Assembly (NCBI RefSeq): GCF_016653615.1
Contig: NZ_CP067393.1
Span: 1,875,673-1,939,672 of the forward strand
Direction: 5' to 3'
Origin: Entomomonas asaccharolytica
Lineage (GTDB): Bacteria; Pseudomonadota; Gammaproteobacteria; Pseudomonadales; Pseudomonadaceae
DNA length: 64,000 nt
Shown here: positions 29,343 through 40,033 of the stretch, one piece after another
How the letters are laid out: each line of letters begins with the position of its first letter
Numbering within the stretch: the stretch's first letter is position 1
Position numbers and translations under genes: made by a program
Notes under the pieces: model-generated
Told to the model about the DNA's origin: nothing
The model's database searches: none
The model's input: the letters and a program-made list of their open reading frames with translations, nothing else

Positions 29343-29693
29343 CTACATGGTAAAAGTAGGTTGTGTATTACCTTCTAGTAAACCTGCTAAATATTTTAAG
29401 ACTTTTTCTTTAGCTTTGGCTGAATCAGCAGGCGAGAATTGTATACCAACACCTTGCACACGCGAGCCTTGATTTACAGGAGAAATCCATACTACTTTAC
29501 CCGTCACCGGGATTTTTTCTTCTTCATCAATCAAATCAATTAATAGAAAAACTTCATCGCCTAGGTTATGTTTCTTATTGGTTCTAACAAACAAGCCACC
29601 ATCAGTAACAAACGGCATATAAGAAGCATATAAGATATTCTTATTAGGAATACTTACATTGATAATGCTATTACCACCCATACTTAATGCCAT
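29343..29693 (-). CDS. pilZ: PilZ domain protein
   Basis: PilZ domains usually bind cyclic di-GMP, but the original PilZ protein lacks the RxxxR motif and instead works with FimX/PilB in type IV pilus assembly. The 116-residue sequence here has no RxxxR motif at its N-terminus and ends in GVGIQFSP...LLEG, which fits the true PilZ class next to holB. Position between holB and tatD matches Pseudomonas. No pilus genes are present in the window. Confidence 0.88.
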   Translation of the reverse strand: MALSMGGNSIINVSIPNKNILYASYMPFVTDGGLFVRTNKKHNLGDEVFLLIDLIDEEEKIPVTGKVVWISPVNQGSRVQGVGIQFSPADSAKAKEKVLKYLAGLLEGNTQPTFTM

Positions 29694-29725
29694 AACTACG
29701 CCCTCTTGCTATTAATGACCCTATT

Positions 29726-30715
29726 TTACCTTGTTGTAAGTAAATTAATCCAGCCAATCAACACACTTTCTATTAACAATACCCTATTTAAATTAGCCTT
29801 AGCCAGAACTTTTTGTCTTTCTCGCAATAATTTTTCTTGTAATTGCGTCACCTTTTCCAGTGAAGCTTTATCTGCCAAATAATTCAATACCTTCTGCATA
29901 TCAGCCATTCCTAAGGTATTGATATCCTTAGTAGCTTGATAACATAAAATACAATGTAACCACTCGCAAAACCAATTAAATAATAACAATAATGGAATAT
30001 TATTCCAACTCTCAGCTATTTGACTTGCTACTAGCTGGTGTTTTAGCAATTTTTTTATATCTTCAACCACTTGCTGACGTTGCTTTAATACATCCTGTTG
30101 ATAAAGCTCTACCGCATATAGAGGTGCTGAACCTGCTAATACTAGCAATTGGCTCAACTGTTCAACCTCTACATTGGTTAATTGCTGTTGCATCCATTGT
30201 AAAGCATCTGATTGCTTTGGTGTGGGACAGAGTTGCTGAATACAACGACTTTTAATGGTAGGTAATAATTGCCCTGCTTGATGGCTGACTAAAATAAGCC
30301 GACTATTACCTGCTGGCTCCTCTAAGCTTTTTAACAAGGCATTTGCAGCATTTAAATTTAATGCTTCAGCAGGTTCTATTAAGACAACTTTGCATGGTGA
30401 TATTTGAGGAGTTTGATTAATAAAGTCAATTAACATCCTAACTTGATCGACTTTGATAAATTCAGAGTCTTCAGGTTTTAACCAAAAAATATCGGGATGA
30501 GCACCACTAGTTGCTAACAAATGACAACTTTTACAATGACCACAAGGCTGTTTATTATCTGATGTAAGGCATAACCAATAATAGCCTAAACGCTGAGCAA
30601 ATTGCTGTTTACCAATACCTTTTTTACCATGCAATAAATAAGCATGAGCAGGTTTTGGATTGGTCACCATTTGTTGCCATAATATTTGTTGCCAAGGTAG
30701 CAACTCAGTCAACAT
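29726..30715 (-). CDS. holB: DNA polymerase III subunit delta'
   Basis: HolB is part of the clamp loader that loads the beta sliding clamp. The 329 residues show an AAA+-like fold with a degenerate P-loop ([17 protein letters not shown]), a zinc module (CGHCKSC) and a sensor/SRC-like segment ([11 protein letters not shown]). It overlaps the end of tmk by 11 bases, so the two are coupled. Confidence 0.93.
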   Translation of the reverse strand: MLTELLPWQQILWQQMVTNPKPAHAYLLHGKKGIGKQQFAQRLGYYWLCLTSDNKQPCGHCKSCHLLATSGAHPDIFWLKPEDSEFIKVDQVRMLIDFINQTPQISPCKVVLIEPAEALNLNAANALLKSLEEPAGNSRLILVSHQAGQLLPTIKSRCIQQLCPTPKQSDALQWMQQQLTNVEVEQLSQLLVLAGSAPLYAVELYQQDVLKQRQQVVEDIKKLLKHQLVASQIAESWNNIPLLLLFNWFCEWLHCILCYQATKDINTLGMADMQKVLNYLADKASLEKVTQLQEKLLRERQKVLAKANLNRVLLIESVLIGWINLLTTR

Positions 30716-31343
30716 TTAAACGTTCCCAAATCTCAATAAAACAAGCATCAATCTGTAACTGTACATTTTCTAAACTTTTGCTGGCATCAATCACCCGATA
30801 AATACCAGGATATTGCTCAGCACGCCGCCAGTAAGCAGCACGTACCGCTTCAAAAAAAGTTAGGCTTTCACGCTCAAAACGATCTAAACCATCCCTTGAT
30901 TTAATAACACGGGACAACCCTATGGTTGCGTCAACATCAAATAATAATGTTAAGTCTGGTCGTAAAGTACCTTGCACCACACGCTCTAGCAATGTAATTT
31001 TATTTTCGTCAATACCCCTACCGCCACCTTGGTAAGCGTAAGTAGCATCAGTAAATCGATCACAAATGACTGTTTTACCTTCTTTAAGGGCAGGTAAAAT
31101 TACTTGTTGTAAATGTTCTGCACGAGCTGCAAATATTAATAATAGCTCTGTATCAACAGCCATGCCTTTAAATCTGGGATCAATTAATAGGTCACGCACC
31201 CTTTCTGATAATAATGTACCACCAGGTTCTCTTGTTACCAAGATAGGATAACCAGCCTCCTCCAAACGATTAGCAAGGTAGTAAATATTAGTTGATTTTC
31301 CAGCGCCTTCAGGCCCTTCAAAAGTAATAAATATTCCTGACAT
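30705..31343 (-). CDS. tmk: thymidylate kinase
   Basis: Tmk phosphorylates dTMP to dTDP. The P-loop [11 protein letters not shown] is at about 8-18, the DR-Y motif region is [17 protein letters not shown], and the LID follows with [10 protein letters not shown]. The length of 212 residues is normal. The ATG overlaps the mltG stop (TAATG), and holB overlaps its 3' end. Confidence 0.96.
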   Translation of the reverse strand: MSGIFITFEGPEGAGKSTNIYYLANRLEEAGYPILVTREPGGTLLSERVRDLLIDPRFKGMAVDTELLLIFAARAEHLQQVILPALKEGKTVICDRFTDATYAYQGGGRGIDENKITLLERVVQGTLRPDLTLLFDVDATIGLSRVIKSRDGLDRFERESLTFFEAVRAAYWRRAEQYPGIYRVIDASKSLENVQLQIDACFIEIWERLNVD

Positions 31344-32386
31344 TATTTAGACTCACTCGATGGAGGGCTAGAACGATAATCTGCTCGACGATTCAGTTGA
31401 TATTTACGAACAGCCCTTTGATGTTCTGTCAAACTCTCTGAAAACTCGTGACTACCATCTCCTTTGGCAACAAAATATAAGAACTTACCCTCTGCTGGAT
31501 GCAATGCCGCATGTATGGCTTTACGACTTACCATAGCAATAGGTGTTGGCGGCAAACCAGATATTACGTAAGTATTATATGGTGTTTCACGCTTTAAGTC
31601 AGCACGTGTAATTCTCCCCTTATAATTATCCCCCATTCCATAGATAACCGTTGGATCAGTTTGCAACAACATATTTTTTTGTAAACGTCTTACAAACACT
31701 CCTGCAATTTGTGGGCGCTCTTCTGGTACCCCTGTTTCTCTTTCGATAATAGAGGCCATAATCAAGGCCTGATATGCATTTTCGTAAGGTAAACCATCAT
31801 CTTTATTTTGCCATTCTTCATCAAGGACTTTGACAAGACGCTTATGTGCTTGCCCTAACAAGCTAAGATCAGTATCGCCACGCATGTAAACGTAAGTATC
31901 AGCAAAAAACTGCCCTTCAGGATGTTTGCCCGTCTCACCTAAAGCATCCATAATCTGTTCATCTGTCATTGCTGAAATGGTTTGCTTCAATGCCTCTTGT
32001 TTAGCCAGTGCAGTACGTATCTGTTTAAAATTCCAACCATCTACTAAAGTCACTCGATAAAGCACTACATCGCCTTTTAACCAAATAGCAATCAGCTGTT
32101 GTATATCCATGCCTGGCAATAATCGATACTCACCTGCATGAATGGCTTTACCTTGATTTTCTAACCGCCAATGTAATTTAAGAAAAAAAGCATCTTTGAT
32201 ATGGCCTTTTTGCTCTAATTGATTAAACATCACATTAGGTGTTGCTCCTACTGGCACTATTATTGTTTGCTCAGAGGAAATCATCAGTGGTTGTTGCAAA
32301 GCATTGCTATACTTCCAATACCCTACACCAGCCACAGAACCAGTCAATAAAATAAGTACAGCAACAACAATTAGAAATATCCGCAT
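31343..32386 (-). CDS. mltG: endolytic transglycosylase MltG
   Basis: MltG is an inner-membrane lytic transglycosylase that cuts nascent glycan strands. An N-terminal membrane segment (about 3-22) is followed by a LysM-like region and the YceG catalytic domain, with the Glu in [16 protein letters not shown] and the downstream DPTVIYGMG and TPYNTY motifs. The length is 347 residues. In Pseudomonas pabC lies between fabF and mltG; here the gap is only 19 bases. Confidence 0.95.
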   Translation of the reverse strand: MRIFLIVVAVLILLTGSVAGVGYWKYSNALQQPLMISSEQTIIVPVGATPNVMFNQLEQKGHIKDAFFLKLHWRLENQGKAIHAGEYRLLPGMDIQQLIAIWLKGDVVLYRVTLVDGWNFKQIRTALAKQEALKQTISAMTDEQIMDALGETGKHPEGQFFADTYVYMRGDTDLSLLGQAHKRLVKVLDEEWQNKDDGLPYENAYQALIMASIIERETGVPEERPQIAGVFVRRLQKNMLLQTDPTVIYGMGDNYKGRITRADLKRETPYNTYVISGLPPTPIAMVSRKAIHAALHPAEGKFLYFVAKGDGSHEFSESLTEHQRAVRKYQLNRRADYRSSPPSSESK

Positions 32387-32405
32387 TATTAATTAACTAT
32401 ATACC

Positions 32406-33653
32406 TTAAGAAAAACGGCGGAAGATCAAACTTCCATTAGTACCGCCAAAACCAAATGAATTAGACAGTACTGTATCAACAACCATAGATCTTGCTTCCC
32501 CTGGTACGAAGTCTAGATCACACTCTTCACCTGGTTCCTCTAGATTAATGGTTGGAGGAACTATTTGATCACGTATTGCTAAAATACTAAATACTGCCTC
32601 AATAGCTCCAGCAGCGCCTAATAAATGTCCTGTCATTGATTTAGTAGAGCTCACTGGTAATTTATAGGCAGCATCACCAAAAATTGATTTAACCGCTTTT
32701 ACTTCTGCCAAGTCTCCTACAGGTGTTGAAGTACCATGAGCATTAATATAACTGATTTGATCGGCATTTAATTTTGCATCTCTCAGGGCATTTTTCATAC
32801 AAGTAGCAGCACCTTTGCCATCTGTTGTAGGCGCTGTCATATGATAGGCATCACCACTGAAACCAGCACCAACTAGCTCTGCATAAATTCTTGCACCACG
32901 TGCTTTAGCATGTTCTAACTCTTCTAATACTAGAACACCTGCACCATCTCCTAGTACAAAGCCATCTCTACCTTTATCCCAAGGACGACTTGCATGGGTA
33001 GGATCATCATTACGGGTAGATAATGCACGGCAAGCAGAAAAACCTGCTAAGCCTATACCGCAGGTAGCTTTTTCTGCTCCACCCGCCAACATTACATCTG
33101 CTTCACCATGAATAATATTACGTGCTGCCATACCAATACTATGTGTACCAGATGCGCAAGCAGTTGCAATAGCATAATTAGGACCATGAACGCCTAAGTT
33201 AATGGATAATAGACCAGAAGCCATATTAATAATTGCACCTGGTACGAAAAACGGAGAAACACGACGTGGCCCTTGTTCTGCTAACGCTTTGCAGTTTGCC
33301 TCAATATTTGGCAGACCACCAATACCAGAACCAATTACTACACCAATCCGATCTCTATTTTCATCGGTTACTTCTAAACCTGAATCCAACATGGCTTGCA
33401 TACCTGCTACTACACCATATTGAATAAAAACATCCATTTTTCTAGCTTCTTTTACGGATAAATGGGGTTCTACAGAAAAATTTTTAACAGGTGCGCCAAA
33501 ACGAGTAGCAAAATTGGAAAGATCAAAATCTACGTCAGTAAGCATCTCTACGCCATTTTTACCTGCTACGATATTTTGCCAACTGCTAGAAACATCATTT
33601 CCTACAGGACACACTATGCCAAGGCCAGTAATAACAACTCGTCTTTGCAACAC
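32406..33653 (-). CDS. fabF: beta-ketoacyl-ACP synthase II
   Basis: FabF elongates fatty acids by condensing malonyl-ACP with acyl-ACP. The nucleophile Cys166 lies in [10 protein letters not shown], and the two active-site His residues are in [11 protein letters not shown] and [12 protein letters not shown]. The length of 415 residues is typical of FabF. It is separated from acpP by a terminator but is clearly part of the same cluster. Confidence 0.97.
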   Translation of the reverse strand: MLQRRVVITGLGIVCPVGNDVSSSWQNIVAGKNGVEMLTDVDFDLSNFATRFGAPVKNFSVEPHLSVKEARKMDVFIQYGVVAGMQAMLDSGLEVTDENRDRIGVVIGSGIGGLPNIEANCKALAEQGPRRVSPFFVPGAIINMASGLLSINLGVHGPNYAIATACASGTHSIGMAARNIIHGEADVMLAGGAEKATCGIGLAGFSACRALSTRNDDPTHASRPWDKGRDGFVLGDGAGVLVLEELEHAKARGARIYAELVGAGFSGDAYHMTAPTTDGKGAATCMKNALRDAKLNADQISYINAHGTSTPVGDLAEVKAVKSIFGDAAYKLPVSSTKSMTGHLLGAAGAIEAVFSILAIRDQIVPPTINLEEPGEECDLDFVPGEARSMVVDTVLSNSFGFGGTNGSLIFRRFS

Positions 33654-33825
33654 TGCTTTCTCCTTAATTAAACTATTCTTTATTCAAATAAATCATTTTA
33701 ACCAATTAATACACTATAATAAATTTAAACAAAGTATTAGAGCATATTTTTTTTGAGAAAATATAGCAGTAAATCTACTATTCAACCACAACAAACAACT
33801 GATTATTCTAATAGTATTATAAAAT

Positions 33826-33860
33826 AAAAAGCCGCACATCCAAAGATGTACGGCTTTTTT
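33826..33860 (-). terminator. terminator after acpP
   Basis: The stem pairs AAAAAGCCGCACATC with GATGTACGGCTTTTT around CAAA; the single mismatch becomes a U-G pair in minus-strand RNA. It starts 18 bases after the acpP stop and separates abundant acpP transcripts from fabF. Confidence 0.88.
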
Positions 33861-33878
33861 CAAAGCAAAGGCGAAAAA

Positions 33879-34118
33879 TTACTCTTCGATATTTGCAGAA
33901 ATATAATCTACAGCATCTTGTACAGTAGTAATTTTTTCAGCTTGCTCATCAGGAATCTCTAATTCAAACTCTTCTTCCAGAGCCATTACCAGCTCAACAT
34001 TATCAAGAGAGTCTGCACCTAGATCTTCAATGAAAGAAGCATTGTTGGTAACCTCTTCTTCTTTAACATCAAGTTGTTCTGCTACAATTTTCTTGACGCG
34101 TTCTTCAATGGTGCTCAT
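33879..34118 (-). CDS. acpP: acyl carrier protein
   Basis: AcpP carries the growing acyl chain on a phosphopantetheine arm attached to Ser37 in the motif [12 protein letters not shown]. The 79-residue acidic protein is a typical bacterial ACP. It sits between fabG and fabF as expected. Confidence 0.98.
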   Translation of the reverse strand: MSTIEERVKKIVAEQLDVKEEEVTNNASFIEDLGADSLDNVELVMALEEEFELEIPDEQAEKITTVQDAVDYISANIEE

Positions 34119-34170
34119 ACCTTGTTTTCACTCCTAAGTTGGATAATTTGGCTCTGGGCCACTTGCTAAT

Positions 34171-34198
34171 TTTATAGAAAGGTAATTACTTTTATCAA
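34171..34198 (-). promoter_or_regulatory. sigma70-type promoter for acpP
   Basis: On the minus strand, TTGATA (34198-34193) and TATAAA (34176-34171) are spaced by 16 bases, about 53 bases before the acpP ATG. It would give acpP its own transcript besides readthrough from fabG. Confidence 0.5.
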
Positions 34199-34297
34199 GT
34201 AATATTTCAAAAACCTTTCCAAAAAACACCTAGAGAAAAATCCTCTAAGTTAATCTTACTATTTTACGATAATCTACACTATTTTGGTAGATATGAA

Positions 34298-35041
34298 TCA
34301 ACTCATATACATGCCACCATTCACAGGAATGGTCGCGCCTGTTATATAAGCAGCTGAATCAGAGGCTAAGAAAGCTACTGTTTCAGCAATTTCTTTAGCT
34401 TGCCCTAAACGGCCAAGCGGGATTTGGGTTAATAAAGCATCCCGTTGTGTTTCAGGTAACTCACGCGTCATATCAGTATCAATAAAACCTGGCGCTACTG
34501 CATTAACAGTTACTGAACGTGAACCTAGCTCACGCGCTAAAGCACGAGTAAAACCTTCTAAACCAGCCTTAGCTGCTGCATAGTTGGCTTGGCCTACATT
34601 ACCCATTGCACCCACTACAGAACCAATGCTAATAATACGACCCCAGCGTGCTTTAGTCATACCTCTTAATACACCTTTTGAAAGACGATAAAGGCTATTT
34701 AAATTGGTATCGATTACATCATACCATTCTTCATCTTTCATACGCATCATTAAATTGTCGCGGGTAATACCTGCATTATTCACTAAAATATGTGGCGCGC
34801 CAAATTCTTTACTGATATTAGCTAATACTTCTTCAACTGATTTTTCATCAGTCACATTGAGAGCCATGCCAACACCTGTAATATTATTTTCTTTTAAATA
34901 TTGGGTAATGTTTGCTGCCCCAGACTCTGTCGTAGCTGTACCTATAACTGTTGCACCTTTCGCACCTAACTCTAATGCAATAGCTTGACCAATACCACGG
35001 CTAGCGCCTGTTACCAAGGCAATTTTACCTGTTAAACTCAT
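34298..35041 (-). CDS. fabG: 3-oxoacyl-ACP reductase
   Basis: FabG is an NADPH-dependent short-chain dehydrogenase that reduces beta-ketoacyl-ACP. The cofactor motif TGASRGIG is at 11-18, NNAG near 88-91, and the catalytic Ser141, Tyr154 and Lys158 are present in GSVVGAMGNVGQANYAAAKAG-type sequence. The length of 247 residues is standard. It follows fabD by 10 bases. Confidence 0.97.
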   Translation of the reverse strand: MSLTGKIALVTGASRGIGQAIALELGAKGATVIGTATTESGAANITQYLKENNITGVGMALNVTDEKSVEEVLANISKEFGAPHILVNNAGITRDNLMMRMKDEEWYDVIDTNLNSLYRLSKGVLRGMTKARWGRIISIGSVVGAMGNVGQANYAAAKAGLEGFTRALARELGSRSVTVNAVAPGFIDTDMTRELPETQRDALLTQIPLGRLGQAKEIAETVAFLASDSAAYITGATIPVNGGMYMS

Positions 35042-35051
35042 CTATTTATTC

Positions 35052-35993
35052 CTATGATTGTAAAGCATTTAAAGTGGCATTAAATGCATCTGTTGTTTCT
35101 AATGCATAAGTATCTAATTCTTTAACACAACGTTTATTTAAACCACTGAGCACTTTACCAGGTCCACATTCAACTAATGCTGTGACACCTAATTTAGCAA
35201 GCACTTGGACAGACTCAACCCAACGAACGGGGCTATAAAGTTGGGCTAAAAGATTTTCTTTAAGCGTTTGTAAGTCACGACTTACATCAGCAGTTACATT
35301 CTGTACAATAGCAATATTAGGATTTTTCCAAGAAGCCGCTGTTAATGCTGCGGCAAACTCTTCTGCTGCAGGGCGCATTAAATCACAATGGGAAGGTACA
35401 CTAACGGGTAATGGTAATGCTCTTTTTGCACCTTTCGCTTTACATAGCTCAATAGCTCTATTTACCGCTTCCATATTACCTGCAATAACCACTTGACCAG
35501 GTGCATTAAAATTAACTGCACTGACTACTTGACCTTGAGCTGCCTCATTACATGCTGCTATTACATCATCATCCGATAACCCTAATATAGCAGCCATAGC
35601 ACCTTGCCCAGCAGGCACTGCTTTTTGCATTAACTGACCACGTAACTCAACTAACTTTACCGCCTCTACAAAAGGTAAGCTTTCTGCAGCAACTAACGCA
35701 GAATACTCACCTAAACTATGACCTGCTACATAAGATGGTATAATATTTGATTGCTTTTGCCATAGTCTCCATAATGCAACTGATGCTGTTAAAATTGCAG
35801 GTTGTGTTTTATCTGTTTGATCTAATTTATCTTTAGGCCCTTCTTGTATTAGCTGCCATAAATCATAGCCCAAAGCATCAGAAGCTTCTTTAAAAGTATC
35901 TTGAATAATTGTATGTTCTTTTGCAATATCAGCTAACATTCCAATTGCTTGTGAACCTTGTCCAGGAAAAACAAACGCAGAAACAACAGACAT
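35052..35993 (-). CDS. fabD: malonyl-CoA:ACP transacylase
   Basis: FabD moves malonyl groups from CoA to ACP. The nucleophile Ser93 is in GHSLGEYSAL, the His202 is in VPSHCDLM, and the N-terminal FPGQGSQ motif is present. The length of 313 residues is typical. In Pseudomonas plsX lies directly upstream; here a Sel1-type gene is inserted between them. Confidence 0.97.
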   Translation of the reverse strand: MSVVSAFVFPGQGSQAIGMLADIAKEHTIIQDTFKEASDALGYDLWQLIQEGPKDKLDQTDKTQPAILTASVALWRLWQKQSNIIPSYVAGHSLGEYSALVAAESLPFVEAVKLVELRGQLMQKAVPAGQGAMAAILGLSDDDVIAACNEAAQGQVVSAVNFNAPGQVVIAGNMEAVNRAIELCKAKGAKRALPLPVSVPSHCDLMRPAAEEFAAALTAASWKNPNIAIVQNVTADVSRDLQTLKENLLAQLYSPVRWVESVQVLAKLGVTALVECGPGKVLSGLNKRCVKELDTYALETTDAFNATLNALQS

Positions 35994-36109
35994 AAATAAC
36001 TATCCCAATTAATGTAATTAATAATTCTGTAATAAACTTGCCGTATCTTACAATAAGATGAATACTATAAAAACAATTTTTACCTATTTAAAAGCTTATA
36101 ATTAAAATA

Positions 36110-36142
36110 TAGGGATATTTTCTTATTCTATAAATATCCCTA
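36110..36142 (-). terminator. terminator of the Sel1/DUF6396-type gene
   Basis: TAGGGATAT (36110-36118) pairs with ATATCCCTA (36134-36142); on the minus strand TATATTTT follows. It lies 8 bases after the stop of the gene at 36150 and isolates it from fabD. Confidence 0.65.
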
Positions 36143-36149
36143 ATTTAAA

Positions 36150-37271
36150 CTATTTTTTTGGCTCAGCGGTTTCAGGTACTATTGGCTTCTCTATCTTAAT
36201 CGCTGCTGCCTCTTTAGCTAATTCGTCATAATCATAATCTGTATCATAAAACTTTAAATCATCTTCTGATAACACCACTCTAATATTCCTATCCCAATCT
36301 GGTAACTCATCAGGTGGGAAAGGTAAAACTTTTTCTAAATTTGGGAATGTTAGACTAGCGTTACCTTTTACTTCATCATTCCTGCCTTGCGCTTTACGAA
36401 TAGGATCTCGATGTATATAAATAGAATTTTTGGCATTTTGGAATATACTCATGCGCTCTAAAAATTCTTTATCAAAGAATGTTTTACCATATTGTTGCTT
36501 ATAGTAATTTTCTTTATTAGGAAAGCTTGCTATAGCATTGTAATTACCTGCTTTAGTCGCTTCATATAAATACTTAAAAGAGCCTATCAACTCAGCTTCA
36601 GTAGAAGCCTCACCTTCTAATACATTAGCTTTTTTCATTAGTGCGCTAGCGGTTCCCTGCTTTTGTTTTACTGCACAATCCAACAGCGCATTAGCATCTT
36701 TTATACGACCAACACTAACAAAAATATCATACATATCAGACAGTGCATCAGGATTATTTAATCTAGCCGCCTCAAATAAATAAACGGAAGCAGGAATAGG
36801 GGCATTTCTAAACTCAGGCATGCCATTTAATTTATACTGTCCCATTGCATAAAAAGCACCAGGCACATTCTTTTGTAATAACTTATCTATATACATCCTA
36901 GCCTTTTTAGGATCATATTCTGTGTAATAACTGTTTGAGTTTTTTAAATATAAACTAGCCATTAATAATTTAGCGTTCCAATGCCCCATTTCTGCCGACT
37001 TATCAGCTAAAATAAACATTTGTTTATAGTGATCCGTATCATTTTGCCCAAGAATTTTCATCGCTACTTTATAATACAGATCTGCTCGAGGATCTTCTGG
37101 CAAAGCAGGAATATTCTCTGACTCTTCACCACAAGTAGGAAGCGCTACTGTTAAAAAATTAATTTCTTTATGGGTAGCGTTTAAGTCAAGTGCTAATGCT
37201 GGCGTACTAATAGTTAAAAAGCCTACTAATAAATACTTTAACATTCCATAGTTTAACTTGTTAATTTGCAT
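36150..37271 (-). CDS. exported Sel1-like repeat protein (DUF6396-like)
   Basis: The 373-residue protein has an N-terminal signal sequence (about 1-27, ending near TPALALD). A middle region of helical pairs follows (ADKSAEMGHWNAKLLMASLYL, VPGAFYAMGQYKLNG, ARLNNPDALSDMYDIF), which is typical of Sel1/TPR repeats. The C-terminal part contains KVLPFPPDELPDWD, which resembles the LPP-LPPWDG signature of DUF6396 proteins found in pseudomonads. The C-terminus is Lys/Glu/Pro-rich. Its function is unknown; related proteins often occur in several copies. It interrupts the plsX-fabD pair. Confidence 0.72.
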   Translation of the reverse strand: MQINKLNYGMLKYLLVGFLTISTPALALDLNATHKEINFLTVALPTCGEESENIPALPEDPRADLYYKVAMKILGQNDTDHYKQMFILADKSAEMGHWNAKLLMASLYLKNSNSYYTEYDPKKARMYIDKLLQKNVPGAFYAMGQYKLNGMPEFRNAPIPASVYLFEAARLNNPDALSDMYDIFVSVGRIKDANALLDCAVKQKQGTASALMKKANVLEGEASTEAELIGSFKYLYEATKAGNYNAIASFPNKENYYKQQYGKTFFDKEFLERMSIFQNAKNSIYIHRDPIRKAQGRNDEVKGNASLTFPNLEKVLPFPPDELPDWDRNIRVVLSEDDLKFYDTDYDYDELAKEAAAIKIEKPIVPETAEPKK

Positions 37272-37488
37272 AATTTAATCTCAAATGTAACTAAAGCCCA
37301 ATTTGTAATACTCAGATTATTTATTTTCACTTATTATCTATTACCATTAAGTAAAATAACTAATAACTGATTATTACAATAAATCTATATTATTAATTAT
37401 ATAACTCATTATACTGCAAAAAGCAGTCTACACAATAAATAGCAAAATGCTTTATAGTAATCTTTATCAATAGAGTACCAAATTTTTA

Positions 37489-38526
37489 CTAATGCGGTTG
37501 CAACAATACATCTTCAAGCAAAAGACTAATTTGTTGGGATAAACGTGCTTGTAAATCCTCATTCACTTCCATGTAAGCATGATGTAATGCTGTTTGAAAA
37601 GCTGTACTATCTGCTGAACCATGACTTTTAATTACAACACCCTGCAAACCAAGAAAACTAGCGCCATTATAACGCTCAGGAGAAAAATCTTTACGTAATC
37701 CCCTTAACATCGGTAAAAACATAATAAGTCCCTTTAATCTACCTAACCAATTTGCTTTAAAACGATTATCTAAACGACTCGCTAATAATCGCAAAACTCC
37801 TTCACTGGACTTTAATAATACATTACCTACAAAGCCATCACATACCACTACATCTGCATCGCCACGGTAAACGCCATCACCTTCCACAAAACCAATATAA
37901 TTTAACTTATTTTGTGATTCTAGCAATTGAGTAGCTTGCTTTACTTGCTGATTACCTTTTATATTTTCTATACCTATATTTAACAAGGCAACTTTAGGTT
38001 GTGCTACACCTAACACCTCAGCCGCCACGGAACCCATCACAGCAAACTGAAATAATTGTTCAGCACTACAATCAACATTGGCACCTAAGTCCAATAAATA
38101 ACAACCTTTATTTGCTTGGGTAGGTAAACAGCACATCATCGCAGGCCGATCAATACCTGGTATTGTCTTTAAGGTAAAGCGTGCTAATGCCATTAACGCT
38201 CCTGTATTACCTGCACTAACACAAGCATTTGCTTTACCGTCACGTACCAATTCCAGACTCAGCCGCATGGAGGAATTAGGTTTTGATCTTAAAGCAACAG
38301 CAACAGGATCATCCATAGCCACAACCTCTGTAGCATCAACAATCTCTAATTGTGAATGAACAGCATGGCTAGAAGGTGGCAATAATGGTGAAATAACAGC
38401 AGATTGGCCAACAAGGATAAGTTTTAAAGAGGGATTTTGTGCTAAATATGAGAGACAAGCAGGTACTGTACAGGAGGGGCCAAAATCCCCTCCCATTACA
38501 TCAACAGCAATGACTGGTGTAGTCAA
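37489..38526 (-). CDS. plsX: phosphate acyltransferase PlsX
   Basis: PlsX converts acyl-ACP into acyl-phosphate for phospholipid synthesis. The sequence shows the family start ([11 protein letters not shown]), the [12 protein letters not shown] motif, [10 protein letters not shown] and [14 protein letters not shown]. The length of 345 residues is normal. It follows rpmF by 2 bases, the usual rpmF-plsX order. Confidence 0.97.
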   Translation of the reverse strand: MTTPVIAVDVMGGDFGPSCTVPACLSYLAQNPSLKLILVGQSAVISPLLPPSSHAVHSQLEIVDATEVVAMDDPVAVALRSKPNSSMRLSLELVRDGKANACVSAGNTGALMALARFTLKTIPGIDRPAMMCCLPTQANKGCYLLDLGANVDCSAEQLFQFAVMGSVAAEVLGVAQPKVALLNIGIENIKGNQQVKQATQLLESQNKLNYIGFVEGDGVYRGDADVVVCDGFVGNVLLKSSEGVLRLLASRLDNRFKANWLGRLKGLIMFLPMLRGLRKDFSPERYNGASFLGLQGVVIKSHGSADSTAFQTALHHAYMEVNEDLQARLSQQISLLLEDVLLQPH

Positions 38527-38528
38527 AT

Positions 38529-38717
38529 TTATTCGTCGAAATCTTGATCTTCAACGATGACTTGACGTCCACGGTAAACACCACTTGGTGTTACATGGTG
38601 ACGTAAGTGCATTTCACCTGTTGTTTTCTCAACAGATAATGCATTAGATTTTAATGCATCGTGAGAACGGCGCATATTGCGAGCCGAACGTGATTTTTTG
38701 TTCTGTTGAACAGCCAT
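38529..38717 (-). CDS. rpmF: 50S ribosomal protein L32
   Basis: The 62-residue L32 has the family start [19 protein letters not shown] and the C-terminal [16 protein letters not shown]. It has no zinc-binding Cys, as is usual in gammaproteobacteria. It lies between yceD and plsX. Confidence 0.97.
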   Translation of the reverse strand: MAVQQNKKSRSARNMRRSHDALKSNALSVEKTTGEMHLRHHVTPSGVYRGRQVIVEDQDFDE

Positions 38718-38730
38718 AATTCATTAACTC

Positions 38731-39261
38731 CTAAGCTTTGGGGTCACGCTTTAACTGCGCCAGAACACTGAATGGGTTTGACCTTGTAACCTCATTCTCA
38801 ATCGGTTCGGGCTCATCAAGCACTACCGGTTGCTGGCATTCATCTAACTCATGTATTGGAATAATAGGAAGCGCTAACAATAACTCATCCTCTATCAATA
38901 CTTTTAAGTCAAAAGGATCTTTTGTCCCTAATTCAAGGGCATCATATCCTTCTGGCAACATTATTTCTCCACGCTCACTACTCATAAACATATAATTATA
39001 AGTATCAGCAGTAAAAAAAGACATCACATCTAAACAACGTTGGCAAATCAATTGCACTTTAGCATCTAGTCTAACAGACATTAATGCTTGCTGTTGTTCC
39101 CCACGTTTAAAAACCACTTTAACATAAATATCAACTTCATCAGAAGCTAAGGCTTCATGTAACCGTGGCAAATCAGCTAAAGAAATATTACCCTCATAAG
39201 TAACATTTCGATCAACCAATTTATAGGGTTCAATATAATGTGGAATTGGGCCATTTGACAT
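38731..39261 (-). CDS. yceD: DUF177 family protein YceD (23S rRNA accumulation protein)
   Basis: YceD homologues influence 23S rRNA processing or accumulation and lie upstream of rpmF in most bacteria. The 176-residue protein shows the DUF177 core with LICQRCL (Cys pair) and the acidic C-terminal half (DPFDLKVLIEDELLLALPIIP). It is the first gene of the yceD-rpmF-plsX unit. Confidence 0.94.
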   Translation of the reverse strand: MSNGPIPHYIEPYKLVDRNVTYEGNISLADLPRLHEALASDEVDIYVKVVFKRGEQQQALMSVRLDAKVQLICQRCLDVMSFFTADTYNYMFMSSERGEIMLPEGYDALELGTKDPFDLKVLIEDELLLALPIIPIHELDECQQPVVLDEPEPIENEVTRSNPFSVLAQLKRDPKA

Positions 39262-39378
39262 AGGGGCGGTATTTTATGGTTGTTCGGTCTGTCTGTCAAA
39301 GGAAATTGTGTATAAAATGCAATAATTACTACAATTTATTTTTTTCTAAGAAAAAATTTTGATTAAACTTAAAGATAT

Positions 39379-39432
39379 ACCTAACTAAGATATATTTAAA
39401 ATCACTATCAAAACAATATATCCTAGCTAGGT
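39379..39432 (-). terminator. long hairpin between the 39459 gene and yceD
   Basis: Arms 39379-39396 and 39415-39432 form an 18-bp stem as minus-strand RNA with two G-U pairs. As plus-strand RNA the same positions would be A-C mismatches, so the structure favours minus-strand transcription. It lies 27 bases after the stop of the 125-codon gene. The T-tract that follows is weak. Confidence 0.5.
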
Positions 39433-39458
39433 TTTTTGTAAATATTAGACTATGTAAC

Positions 39459-39836
39459 TCACACCCTACCTAGCTCTATTAATCTTTCAGCATCATAAAT
39501 AATATTGAATGGCAAATTATCCACCTCCAAAATGACTTTACGTTCTAATAAATCTCTTACAAGAGAAATAGAACCATCATTTGGTTTATAAACAAACCAA
39601 GTAGTCGCCAGATAATCCAATTTTATATTGATTTCTAGCTTAACATCTTGTTCATCTTTTAGTGGAAGACAATTAATGAAATTAATAACCGCTTGTGAAC
39701 CAAATGTTAAAAGATAATCAAAATTCAATATTTCAATAGTCATATCACTATCTTTATACTGAGCAATTGCATTTCCTACAGTAGCCAAATCTGCAAAAGC
39801 TTTCTTAACATCCAAAGTTAATTTATATCTTTTCAT
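39459..39836 (-). CDS. hypothetical protein, 125 residues
   Basis: I do not recognise this protein. It has no signal peptide or membrane segment, is acidic, and alternates short predicted strands and helices (MTIEILNFDYLLTFGS, AVINFINCLPLK, VKLEINIKLDYLATTW). AAGGGA precedes the ATG by 8 bases, and the codon use resembles that of its neighbours, which supports a real gene. It stands alone, divergent from the maf-type gene. Confidence 0.65.
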   Translation of the reverse strand: MKRYKLTLDVKKAFADLATVGNAIAQYKDSDMTIEILNFDYLLTFGSQAVINFINCLPLKDEQDVKLEINIKLDYLATTWFVYKPNDGSISLVRDLLERKVILEVDNLPFNIIYDAERLIELGRV

Positions 39837-40033
39837 ACAAAAATCCCTTATCTCTTTTATTTAAAATGGATGTTTATATTAGTATTTATCTTATTAACTT
39901 TATTCTTGTTGCAGCAAAATAATTACAGCCCCTGATGACTTTTTAATTTCAATTATTAATTATATTTTATTCAATAGCTTTATAATATTTATAATAAATT
40001 TTTTTCAACATTACTTTATACTGAGAAGACCTC

